A stretch of DNA of 64,000 nucleotides from Saccharomycopsis malanga (lineage: Eukaryota > Ascomycota > Saccharomycetes > Ascoideales > Saccharomycopsidaceae): NCBI GenBank assembly GCA_004014935.1, contig CP025323.1:1674001-1738000 (forward strand). The letters run 5' to 3'. The notes under the pieces were generated by a model. The model was not told the origin of the DNA, ran no database searches, and saw only the letters and a program-made list of their open reading frames with translations. Numbering within the stretch: the first letter of the stretch is position 1; every line of letters begins with the position of its first letter. Shown here one piece after another: positions 19,316-28,303 of the stretch. The translations under genes were made by a program, and so were the position numbers.

Positions 19316-19639
19316 ATGTTGAGAATTGTAGGCAGACGGTGTTTTAGCACGGTCGTTATAGCTAGAAATGCTGCTGCTGCTGGTGGCGAGAAACCAGCTG
19401 CTGCCAACGTTATATCTAGTTGTCCAGAAGGCACTAATCTCAATCTTAAGATTATGAAAAGCGGTAAAGAGGCTGTAGCTCTCAAGGATGAAGAGTATCC
19501 TGAGTGGCTCTGGAAGTTGTTGGACAAAAAACAGCTTGACCAGGCCTTGAAACAAGACCCTATTGCTTACAGACGCAAGGAGATGAGAAAGGCCAACATC
19601 AAAAAGATAAAATCCAACAACTTTTTGTCTGTTATGTGA
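19316..19639 (+). CDS. MRPL37: Mitochondrial large-subunit ribosomal protein mL54
   Basis: A 107-aa component of the mitochondrial 54S subunit. The N-terminus MLRIVGRRCFST is a typical matrix presequence. An Ala-rich spacer (RNAAAAGGEKPAAAN) follows, then the mL54 core with the family signature DEEYPEWLWKLL at ~60-71, and a basic C-terminus (RRKEMRKANIKKIKSNNF). The length matches S. cerevisiae Mrpl37 (105 aa). An ATG-less in-frame extension upstream exists, but the first in-frame ATG at 19316 gives the expected presequence, so I use it. A rapid-growth-type element lies 91 bp upstream. Confidence 0.9.
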   Translation: MLRIVGRRCFSTVVIARNAAAAGGEKPAAANVISSCPEGTNLNLKIMKSGKEAVALKDEEYPEWLWKLLDKKQLDQALKQDPIAYRRKEMRKANIKKIKSNNFLSVM

Positions 19640-19798
19640 ACGGTAGTGGAGCAAAAGTGTAATGTACATAGTGGTTAGTCATGAAACGAATGAAACGATA
19701 TACTAATTTATTTTATGACTTCTAATGTAGTCTTTCAACCAGTGGTTGTCAGGTTTAGTATATTGAAAGTGTATATACATGATATATAGTAGCAATAC

Positions 19799-19976
19799 AG
19801 TATCTTATATTTAGAGCCCAATAAATATCAGTTTCGTATTTACGCGCCATTTGCTTTGCTTAACATGGTAAAGTCGGCGAGTAAAAATTGTCCATGACAG
19901 GAATCGAACCCGTGTTCCTGTTAGGCCTTTTTCTCTTGCCCGAAAGCACTAACCATTGTGCCATCTGGTCCAGCCG
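19799..19976 (-). repeat. SINE-1 copy with deleted body
   Basis: On the minus strand the head (GGCACAATGGTTAGTGC), 'gagaaaaaggcctaac', box B GGTTCGATTCC and the conserved 3' end (ACGAAACTGATATTTATTGGGC) are present. The central ~110 bp is missing. Confidence 0.8.
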
Positions 19977-20706
19977 TTACATGATATATTGTAATATGAT
20001 TTGGAATTCATAATGGAATTGCACAGCAAGACAACACTGTAACAACTAAAGTTTAGCTACTACGCTAATCGAAGTTTCCACTTTTGTAAATGTAACCGAT
20101 AAAAATTGTCTTGCCTAGAAGTCAATCCAACACCACTTGAAACAAGTATTCTAATGGCTAGTACTGTCGGAGAAAGAAAGGTCTCAAACAATGCTTAGAA
20201 TGGTAAAATATCCAAAAAGATAATCAGAGGCTCTAGACAATAGTGTAAACTCGTAAGTATAAACAAGTTGCTATGAAGACCAACTAATAAGTCGATCTAA
20301 TGGTAAAATGAACCAAAAAGACCAATTGTAAGTAAATAAATATAGAATAATAAATACAGTATATCTACTCGATCAAACCATAGGACTATAGAAGTTTACC
20401 ATCATACAGTTCAATAACAAATGGGTGCTTTTACCAAAAAAAAAAAAAAAAACGACGGCAATCTTCGTAACATCTTCATAATATAAAATTTTTACATTAA
20501 CATAATCCTATACCAGCATTCTTGACCCAGTGCCTTGAAATAAACCAAAATCATGACTATACCATATACCATTTCCATGGTACTTACATCGCTTTCCGGG
20601 TATCCCCAAATTAAGTGAAGGATGTTTATAAGGAAGAGTGGTACTCCATACTTGATTAATATATCAGAGAATTGCTAAAAAGGTGCTGGTAATAGATTAA
20701 GGGAAA
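19977..20706. other. Intergenic before NUP82
   Basis: AT-rich. A decayed tRNA- or SINE-like stretch may lie at ~20090-20185 ('gtcttgcctagaagtcaatcc...ctaatggctagtact'). An A-run of ~19 lies at ~20435. No gene seen. Confidence 0.45.
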
Positions 20707-23235
20707 ATGCCAAAGAGGTTTTGTGTTAGGAATGGTGTAGAGGCCTTTGTCGCCAAAGGGAACCAAATTGAGGTTTCGATTCTCAATTCGAAAGTGACCA
20801 AAATGCTCAAGCTTCCGTTAGTTGATGAGAATATAGAGGAGCTTGTATTGAATAATTCGGGAACTTTTCTTGCGGTAATATGCAAATCGAAAGTGTTTTC
20901 GGTGATTTTGCCTCCAAACAACTTTTTGGACAAAGCTGAGAAGGAGGATTTGCTGTCTAAGAAAAACGAGATTATCAAGTGGGGACCCTTGGAGTCTGGA
21001 AAAAAAAAGATTATCAAGGGGGGACCCTTGGAGTCAGAAAAAAAAGAGGTCACCAAGGGGGGACCCTTGGAACATCATGAGATTGGACATGTATTTTATC
21101 AACAAGAAATCACTATTATCAAAGCTATATGGAATCCAATAGCCAAATATGATTCTGATTTGGTGGTGTTGTCGAGTGATGGCATGATTCGATCATTTGA
21201 ATTGACATTATCTCATAACGAGCCTGTTGATTCGTATGATTTGTATGGCGAACAAAGCCAACGGCTGCAAAATGCCTCGTTCTCTGTGAGTGCGGTGAAC
21301 AGTATACAAAAGCCAATCGGTATCACGTTTGGGTCGGATAATGTGAATGATCCTGTAGGGTGCTTAACGTTGTATGTATTTAGTGAGGAAGGGGATTTGT
21401 ATCTGTTATATCCGTTCCATCCCTTACAAATGTCAGTTCCACACAAGTTTGTGGATATTTTGTTCGACCAGACATCGTTAATGTTTGGCAAAGTGCGAGA
21501 AAAGTTGACAAATGAAGAGCAATACGACGAGGATGAATTAGGCAAGATGGTATCTCAAAAGGGTGCTTTATCTTTACAGTTATTGTGGATATCCAAGTTG
21601 AGCAAACAGTTGGAGGGCAGTTCCAAGGAATATAAGTATGTTACTCCAGAGTCTTGTATACTTGAAGAGTTTTGTATAATATCTGCTCCATCGAGAATAT
21701 CACAATTAAAGTTGCAAGGGCCGTTGCAAATAGACAATTTGCCAACTGGCTTGACCAGCGATTATTCCATCAAAGGCCTGGATCTCGTAAGTGTGAACAA
21801 CGGCGATATTAACTTACTAAATCTAGCTTACAACAACGGGGATATGATCATGTTGATTCAAAGCAATGATTTGTTCATGAGATGGGAAGAAAAGGTCTCC
21901 TCAGACATGATAAGTTCGGAGGATTTGTCGAGTGAAAGTTTTGTCAATTTGGATAAAGAAGATGTGGATTATTTTCTAAATCCTTCTGCAGTTGTATTAC
22001 AACATATTAAATTGTCCTCTCCTACTGGCCAAAAGATGCAGATTTCTCTTGTCAGCACCAATGTTCCTTGTCTATTCTTTGTTTTCATTGATTGTGCCAA
22101 ACAATATATTTTGAAAATTGATTTTTTCCAATGGGGAAAAGACTTGAACGATTTGATCATTGACAATTTCAACTCGAATGGCACAACAGAAGCGGTCAAG
22201 GGATTTCTAGAAACTCAATATAAAAACAACTTTTTGAAAATTGAAAAATTGTTCGATGGTACTGGTTATGATTTCAGAGATCTTGTTGGTATTGATCTTT
22301 GCCTCACTGAAGATGATGAAACTTATATAATTTACATTATCAAAGACAAACTACATTCTGTAAACTTCTCAGCTCAAGAAAAACCCCAGGACGAAATGCC
22401 AGCTCAAAACCCACCAAAATTGCCAATTCTGCTCAAAAAAAGCAAGTTCAACCAGTTTAAAACCCAATTTGAAGAAAATAATCTTGTTATCAAAAATTTT
22501 GTGGACGAATTGCTCAATAATCAGTTGGTCCAACAATTTTCCAAAGTCAGCATCAAAAATGCCACCAATAACGACATACCTTCTGATGAGTTCAATATGA
22601 GTCTCATTGCCGTCATGGAGAAAATAACCGGCAAATTTGTCCAAAACGTTGTCTTTTTAACCGAGTTCCAAATCCAATTGGGCCATAACTTAGAAGCTTT
22701 GAAACATGATTTGGAATATCAATTGGTTAAACTCAACCAAGTCATCGATATCATCAAGAAATTAACTGTCACCACTAATATATCAGGCAATAATGAGAAA
22801 AGCGAGAATGAAAAGCGATTTGACAAAATCCTTTCCAGACACGTAACTCTCAATACAAAATTGCAAGCTATTATCAGTCAGTTGTATCGGCTCAAAGTCA
22901 AACATAACAGTAATAATCCTCAAGGTGTCTTCAAAAACAACTTGCCAATATCCAACTTTGAGATGAGCTTCTTTTTAGAACTTCGTAAGTTAACAACCCA
23001 AACTAATCTGTTGAGATTGAACTATAACAAAATTAGCAAACAAGTAGACTTTTTCAAAAAATACACAACTCCAGAATCTCTCGTGTCGAAAACCATTGAT
23101 AAGCCTGTTTTGGAACCAGCGCAGCTCAGCTACTTGAACAACAAGTTGAAGGAAGAAGACCATTTGATCAAGGTGAGTAAAGATATGGTCAAAAAGGCTA
23201 TTGAGGATTTGGAAGATGAGGGGGAGAATCTTTGA
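20707..23235 (+). CDS. NUP82: Nucleoporin Nup82
   Basis: Scaffold of the cytoplasmic-side Nup82-Nup159-Nsp1 complex of the nuclear pore, needed for mRNA export. It is 842 aa, against 713 in S. cerevisiae. The N-terminal ~500 residues form the beta-propeller region; stretches comparable to yeast Nup82 include KLQGPLQIDNLPTGLTSDYS and 'LYVFSEEGDLYLLYPFHP'. The C-terminal ~250 residues are helical coiled coil, with FFLELRKLTTQTNLL matching the yeast KWFKEIRNQILQF region. Relative to the family there is an insertion at ~85-122 made of three GGPLE/WGPLE units. They are encoded by a hairpin-like repeat also found at 58.3-58.6 kb. The assignment rests on domain order and these local matches. Confidence 0.8.
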   Translation: MPKRFCVRNGVEAFVAKGNQIEVSILNSKVTKMLKLPLVDENIEELVLNNSGTFLAVICKSKVFSVILPPNNFLDKAEKEDLLSKKNEIIKWGPLESGKKKIIKGGPLESEKKEVTKGGPLEHHEIGHVFYQQEITIIKAIWNPIAKYDSDLVVLSSDGMIRSFELTLSHNEPVDSYDLYGEQSQRLQNASFSVSAVNSIQKPIGITFGSDNVNDPVGCLTLYVFSEEGDLYLLYPFHPLQMSVPHKFVDILFDQTSLMFGKVREKLTNEEQYDEDELGKMVSQKGALSLQLLWISKLSKQLEGSSKEYKYVTPESCILEEFCIISAPSRISQLKLQGPLQIDNLPTGLTSDYSIKGLDLVSVNNGDINLLNLAYNNGDMIMLIQSNDLFMRWEEKVSSDMISSEDLSSESFVNLDKEDVDYFLNPSAVVLQHIKLSSPTGQKMQISLVSTNVPCLFFVFIDCAKQYILKIDFFQWGKDLNDLIIDNFNSNGTTEAVKGFLETQYKNNFLKIEKLFDGTGYDFRDLVGIDLCLTEDDETYIIYIIKDKLHSVNFSAQEKPQDEMPAQNPPKLPILLKKSKFNQFKTQFEENNLVIKNFVDELLNNQLVQQFSKVSIKNATNNDIPSDEFNMSLIAVMEKITGKFVQNVVFLTEFQIQLGHNLEALKHDLEYQLVKLNQVIDIIKKLTVTTNISGNNEKSENEKRFDKILSRHVTLNTKLQAIISQLYRLKVKHNSNNPQGVFKNNLPISNFEMSFFLELRKLTTQTNLLRLNYNKISKQVDFFKKYTTPESLVSKTIDKPVLEPAQLSYLNNKLKEEDHLIKVSKDMVKKAIEDLEDEGENL
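20974..21074 (+). repeat. NUP82: Hairpin motif repeated in frame inside NUP82
   Basis: Three copies of AAGGGGGGACCCTTGG (the first reads AAGTGGGGACCCTTGG) occur at about 20976, 21016 and 21054, spaced 38-40 bp. Each can pair AAGGG with CCCTT around a GGGA loop. The same motif occurs five times at 58315-58620. Confidence 0.85.
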
Positions 23236-23598
23236 GGCTTATTGTATTATGTTCTGTTATGTGTCTAATGATAATATAATCGCAAGTATCATGTTTCTTA
23301 TAGTTGTGAAACTCTAGAAGTGTAATTGTTAATTAAACCTCTAAATCAGTGAACCATCCAAACAGTACATTATACAGGTTTATATGCATTCTGTTAGGAA
23401 AAATATGATACATTTATAAAGAGAATCAAATTACTAAGGACGGTCACTATATAGCTGATAGTTGGGTAAGATAGTCAGTTAGCTTAGATAATTATGTTTG
23501 TTTAAAAGTAAAATACGGAGCATTCGTAGGTAAATAGTTTTCTATCGTACGATAATTATTTATGGAATTTAATAAATAAATAAAAACTATCTATTTTC

Positions 23599-23821
23599 CC
23601 CAGGCAAGTGCAACTGTCTGAAATACGACATAGACAAAAGTCTAGTGCTTACTTTCCAACCCATCAGGGGTTCAGAAAAGCCAGCGAGAAGTTTACAATG
23701 ACCAGGACATACTTTACTTGGGTTTTTTCCCACTGGGTTTTACCAAGTCCCTTTAGACATAGCGCGTACATACGGAACTGATATGTACTGGGCTCGAAAT
23801 ATAAGAGTATTATTATTATAA
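23599..23821 (+). repeat. SINE-1 copy, 5' truncated
   Basis: From 'caggcaagtgcaactgtctg' through 'agtctagtgcttactttcca', 'tttagacatagcgcgtac' and 'actgatatgtactggg' to a short TTA tail. The head is missing. Confidence 0.8.
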
Positions 23822-24575
23822 ACCCACCATGTAAGATACTGAGTGGTATATATTGGAAATACAAGTCTGTTGGTATTGTCAAAAAGTTGGCTATTTATCA
23901 GCAATTAAATGGCTTTTGAAAGAATTACAAGCAGAGTTTGGTTTACTACTTTATATGAAAAAGGTGAACTATGGAAAGAATATAGTTCCGTGTTTTATTG
24001 CTTTCTTTTAAACACTATACAAATTAAAGATTGAAGATGAAGAAAATGGCTTAATTTAGTATACCACCAGCCAGCAGTTTCTCTCTTGATCCAAGAAGTA
24101 AGGCACTTATTAATTTTGTATATTTTTTGGAGACCAAAAAGGATAGCATTTCAAAGACTTTTTCTAAAGTAAACAAAGCTTCCAAAAAATGGCTTATGTT
24201 ATTCGATTAAACGAGCCTAAGCAGAGAGAGATATTAAGCTCCCCTTTCTAGCCATACTTGGATTTGGATTATTACAAATATAAAAATACCCATGATAGAA
24301 AACCGTAAAAAATGGATTCGTTATACATTCTATTCAAATGCCTTTGCTAGATGTATGATTTGAAATTAAACATTACATTAGAATAAAAGAGCTAGATTAA
24401 GAACGTCTTAAGCTTAGCAGCTTAAACAAGGACCAGAAAACTTTGAAAAATAATATGATATAAAAATGTTAATGAAAAGGGTGGGCATTTATTTAGAAGA
24501 AAAAGAATAAAACTTTTCAAAAACTAAAAAACGATGTAATACCAAAGTAATACCAGTTAAATTGCGTTAAATTAC
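23822..24575. other. Intergenic, no gene seen
   Basis: AT-rich spacer between convergent NUP82 and ERV14. No supportable feature. Confidence 0.5.
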
Positions 24576-24989
24576 TCACATATCATCGGCAATCAAAGCA
24601 ACAATCATTCTGTAAAGATAGAAGAAGAACAACAACAAATGGAAGCCTAATTTGAAAAAGCTCTCCTTCTTATGTTTTGACAAGGTTCTGAAGATTTCAG
24701 TGGCGTCCAATAAATAGTTTTTGGTGTAAAACTTGTTGATATTGAAAGCAAACAAAGGCAAATTCAATAAAAAGGTAAACCAATAACCATTGATCAAGAA
24801 CAAAACGGTCAAAAAGCCATGGACAGAAGCTTCAGGAATAATGTAATTATTAAGTTTGTTACAAAGTTCAATTGGATTGATATAATCACATTCGAGATCT
24901 GAATACATCACAGTGAAAAACACCTGAAGAAACAAATTGACAGCGTTTAAAATAACCGCGAAAATAAAAAGCCAAGCTTCTCCATTCAT
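24576..24989 (-). CDS. ERV14: Cornichon-family COPII cargo receptor Erv14
   Basis: ER export receptor that packs many transmembrane proteins into COPII vesicles. At 137 aa it is almost the same length as S. cerevisiae Erv14 (138 aa) and matches along its whole length. The N-terminal membrane span ([20 protein letters not shown]) is followed by the cornichon signature [17 protein letters not shown] (~31-47), 'PEASVHGFL', '[11 protein letters not shown]', then [19 protein letters not shown] (~93-111) and the last span ([20 protein letters not shown]). It is a single exon starting at the first ATG. The identification is secure. Confidence 0.97.
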   Translation of the reverse strand: MNGEAWLFIFAVILNAVNLFLQVFFTVMYSDLECDYINPIELCNKLNNYIIPEASVHGFLTVLFLINGYWFTFLLNLPLFAFNINKFYTKNYLLDATEIFRTLSKHKKESFFKLGFHLLLFFFYLYRMIVALIADDM

Positions 24990-25556
24990 TTTGGATATTT
25001 ATTATATGATCTAATTAACTTATAGAATATCAATGTTCACTCTGTGATATGTTTCCAAAGAAAATTAACAATTGGTTAAGATGCTTTGTCAAAAACTATT
25101 CACCGCCAATACTCTAACCGCCGATATCTACTTAATAATGCTCGACTTGTTGATTTGGCGCCTTGTTTGCCATCCCGCTATCTCGCTAATCCAGCCTGTA
25201 AATTTTTGCGCCATTACCCGGATATGGGTATTTTCTTAGGGGTTGGTATTTGGTAGATAAAGCACAACTATTATGAGTGTGAAAATGAGAACTCTGGGAT
25301 TATGGGACTGTAAGATTGTAAATGGGATTATGGGACTGTAGTTGTAAATATTCTAAAGGTGATTTTCATACATGAAGTTTCAGGAAATGTTGACAATTTC
25401 TGGAAAAAGTCAGAAAATCAAGCTGTCGACATACGCTGGTTGACTATAAAATATCTCAATCATAGTTATTATGAAAAAGGGGCATTATTTACCAATGTAA
25501 AAGTTGGCTTATGAACAAGGCTTATGAACAACTCAATTCAGCCATTAATAATACTA
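24990..25556. other. Intergenic upstream of ERV14
   Basis: AT-rich with a direct repeat 'ggattatgggactgta' at ~25298 and ~25325. No gene seen. Confidence 0.45.
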
Positions 25557-25830
25557 ATCTTATATTTCAGTAAATATCAGTTTCGTATACGCGCGATGTC
25601 TAAAGGGACTTGGTGAAACCCAACCCAAACCTGTCATAATTTTTCTAATTTAACAAATTGGAAAGTAACCACTAGCGTTTGGCCCAGGTAAACTTTCCGA
25701 CAGTTACACTTGTTTGTTCAGCATCGTAAAAAGTGTTCATGGCGGGAATTGAACCCATAAGCCTGTTAGGTCTTTTTTCTTTTCTTCGAGAGTACTAAAC
25801 CACTGAGCCATCCGGCCCAGTCGCCAGTTC
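25557..25830 (-). repeat. SINE-1 copy, near full length
   Basis: Minus strand: GGGCCGGATGGCTCAGTGGTTTAGT (box A), 'agaaaaaagacctaacagg', a decayed box B (GGTTCAATTCC), body and the 3' end (ACGAAACTGATATTTACTG). More diverged than the 18.7 and 47.4 kb copies. Confidence 0.8.
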
Positions 25831-25879
25831 AGCCATTTATCTATATTAATTCACACATTTCTCGTTTAGTACGCAGTGT

Positions 25880-26060
25880 GTCAAAGAATCATGGTAAAAC
25901 CTGGTGAAAACAATCATCAGAATTCAATCTACATTGTGTTTTCAACAGTTAGTTGCACTTGTTTGCAAAAAGTCGTTTCTAGTCGGAATCGAACTTGAGA
26001 CCATATTAGCTTTTTTCCTGTGTTTGGGTCTTTTAGCCACCGAGCCATCAGCCTAGCCAT
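25880..26060 (-). repeat. SINE-1 copy, old
   Basis: Minus strand head (GGCTGATGGCTCGGTGGC), box B AGTTCGATTCC and part of the body, clearly diverged. Lies head to head with the next copy. Confidence 0.65.
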
Positions 26061-26063
26061 CCC

Positions 26064-26214
26064 TAGACTAAAGTCTAGTGTTTACTTTTGACCAATTGGG
26101 TGAGAAAATTATGATTAAATCATGATAAGATTATTATCAACAGGACATTATTGGGGTTTCCTCATAGCGCGTATATAAGAAACTGATATGTACTGGGCTT
26201 GATATTAATATTAA
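26064..26214 (+). repeat. SINE-1 3' part
   Basis: Plus strand: 'ctagactaaagtctagtg', 'gaccaattgggtgagaaaat', 'gcgcgtatataagaaactg', 'atatgtactgggcttg', then a short TTA-like tail. Confidence 0.75.
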
Positions 26215-26349
26215 TGAAACGATTTACCTAATAAAATCTGAAAACAATTTTGCTGTATTAATAAAACAATTCAACTAATAAATTCTGAAAACGATTAGCT
26301 AATAAAACTTTGAAATTTAGAGCAATAAAACATAAAGTTAAATAAACAT

Positions 26350-26961
26350 TTAATGATAATACTTGAGAGCAATCAATCCAAATCTTTCACCGAAATGTTC
26401 AGCGGTTTTCAAATCTGGAAGTGGTGGGTTGAAACCTTCTGGTTGGTCAACAAAAGATTGAGAAGCCATACCACTGAAATAACCATGTCTATTCAAGACG
26501 TTTTCGTTGGCGACAGATTTGTTGTTTGAAGGCAAGATTCCCAATGGAACCCAGAGCATACCTTGTTGGCATGTGAAGGTGAAGATGTCAAGAAGAGCCT
26601 TGGCCTTGTCACCAGATTGAGAGCCACCATTGGTGAATCCAGTAGCAATTTTATTATGGAATGCTTTCTGAATAAAGAGCATTCCTGTTTTTTCCAAAAA
26701 TCCCTTCAAGCCAGCACTGATAGAACCAAAATAAGTAGGACTTCCGAAGATAAAGGCATCATAGTTTGGAAGCTCATCGATTTTCTTTTCTGCTTCATCT
26801 ACAGACAACAACACAGCAGTGACATTCTTGACCTTGGAGACACCTTTAAAAACGTGCTCTGCAACAAGCTTAGTGTGGCCATAGTTGGAATGGTAAATAA
26901 CCGCAACGGAGATCTCGGTTTTGGTGGCAATGGTGACTTCTGGACTGATATCTAAGGACAT
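26350..26961 (-). CDS. Flavodoxin-fold NAD(P)H:quinone-reductase-like protein
   Basis: A 203-aa single-domain protein of the flavodoxin/WrbA superfamily, expected to bind FMN and reduce quinones in two-electron steps. The phosphate-binding loop is YHSNYGHTKLVAEHV (~23-37), and the second FMN loop is FGSPTYFGSISAGLKGFLEKTG (~72-93). TNGGSQSGDKAKALL and 'MLWVPLG' follow. The C-terminal part (RHGYFSGMASQSF...PPLPDLKTAEHFGERFG) resembles bacterial flavodoxin-family proteins. The fungal Pst2/Ycp4 type instead has a W-x-x-F-W-D element after the FMN loop, which is absent here. It may be a fungal paralogue or a transferred gene. The fold and cofactor are confident, the subfamily less so. Confidence 0.8.
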   Translation of the reverse strand: MSLDISPEVTIATKTEISVAVIYHSNYGHTKLVAEHVFKGVSKVKNVTAVLLSVDEAEKKIDELPNYDAFIFGSPTYFGSISAGLKGFLEKTGMLFIQKAFHNKIATGFTNGGSQSGDKAKALLDIFTFTCQQGMLWVPLGILPSNNKSVANENVLNRHGYFSGMASQSFVDQPEGFNPPLPDLKTAEHFGERFGLIALKYYH

Positions 26962-27449
26962 TTTTGAAGAGATTGTAAAGTGAAAAGTTGAATGCTATTG
27001 AAAGTAGTGCTTGTTATCAAAGTGATGATTTGCTTGATGATACTACAAACTACAAAACTTGGACTATCTAATTCTAAAGGAAAACTGGCTTATTTTATAG
27101 TATTTTTGACTACCCCATTTTCGGATATAATAATATATTTATACAACACGAATATTAACAGGTAGAGACTAGCATCTCTATCATGCATGAAAGGCGCATG
27201 CGCCTGCAGGAAAAACGCTTTTTTTTTTTCTGTATTATCCTGCTGACATTTGCTTAGAAATCAATTCTGTCAGATAACATGCCTACTAATGTTGGCGATA
27301 TTAACATCTACACAACATTTCTGTGGTGGAGGACTTGACAAAAGTTGAATTTGACGAAAAAACATAAAAAACAGTGGAAATAGCCTTTCGGTATTAACAT
27401 TCGGAGATAATATTGTCGGTCTTCGGGCGCACAGTGGCGCGCGTCGGGG
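26962..27449. other. Intergenic upstream of flavodoxin gene
   Basis: AT-rich promoter region with a T-run at ~27220 and TGCATGA..GCGCATGCGCC at ~27183-27202. No gene seen. Confidence 0.4.
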
Positions 27450-27686
27450 TTACTGCGGATATAGAGGATTTAACAATCTACGAAAATATTCTCCGAGCAT
27501 ATCTTCGGACATATCTCTGATACTGTCAGTTTCGGCCTTTAACACGGAGATAATTCGGTCAATATTTTTTTTGGCGTATAAGATCGGCATTAGTACACAC
27601 CTTTCGCGGATTACAAATTTCAGATTTTGATTGGTAATGATCACCCTCCATAGCCTGTCTCGTAAATAGCGACGCGGCGTTCCCAC
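27450..27686 (-). CDS. Possible small gene, unrecognised
   Basis: A 78-codon open frame on the minus strand, starting at GTG directly after a stop and ending LLNPLYPQ. It is higher in GC and richer in charged residues than the surrounding DNA, with a stretch such as RERCVLMPILYAKKNIDRI, so it looks coding. There is no ATG at its start, so if real it is probably the last exon of a spliced gene. No convincing branch point and acceptor were found at its 5' edge. I recognise no family. Chance or a relic is possible. Confidence 0.3.
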   Translation of the reverse strand: MGTPRRYLRDRLWRVIITNQNLKFVIRERCVLMPILYAKKNIDRIISVLKAETDSIRDMSEDMLGEYFRRLLNPLYPQ

Positions 27687-28303
27687 CTAGTCGTTTTGGG
27701 CCATCTTTTACGATTTATAATAACCTTACTAATTGGTTTGGTAGGGAAATGCAAATCATCGGGCACCAACCAGCGTTAAACACATTGAATAGTATGATCA
27801 TATGTCCGATGATAATCGTTATTGAAAGGAAGAAGTGTTTATAGTGTGAAAGACTACCTTTGTAGTTTGAAAATAGCACATGTAAAATTTGAAGAATTCG
27901 CTACATGGTAAAACATGTATTGTAATCAACCTTGGCTTGGCACCATATTAACCAATATACAGGCGAATAACTTGCAATAGAATGTAGTTACTAGTAATAC
28001 TTTCACTTTATATGCTATTTGAGGAACCGTTTAGATTCTTGGCTAGGAATCTGGCTCTTTTCTAACTTTATTGAAAAAGTAAGTTGGGCTGTATGGCTCA
28101 GTGGCCAGTGCTAAAACCGGGGTTTAAACCATTACTTACCATCAGCTATCTTGATAATCACTTTCAGTGGTAAGTGACGTTACTGCCAACCAGACAGACT
28201 TACATGTTGATTACATAAACTCGAAAAATTGTATTACCGTCAAAAGTCGTTATTCGTACAGGGAAAAGTTATTAAAAGGCAAGAACAAGCAAAGGAACAC
28301 AAT
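27687..28303. other. Intergenic with a SINE-1 head fragment
   Basis: AT-rich. The only repeat is a SINE-1 head piece at 28083-28133 (plus strand, 'ggctgtatggctcagtgg'). Confidence 0.5.
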
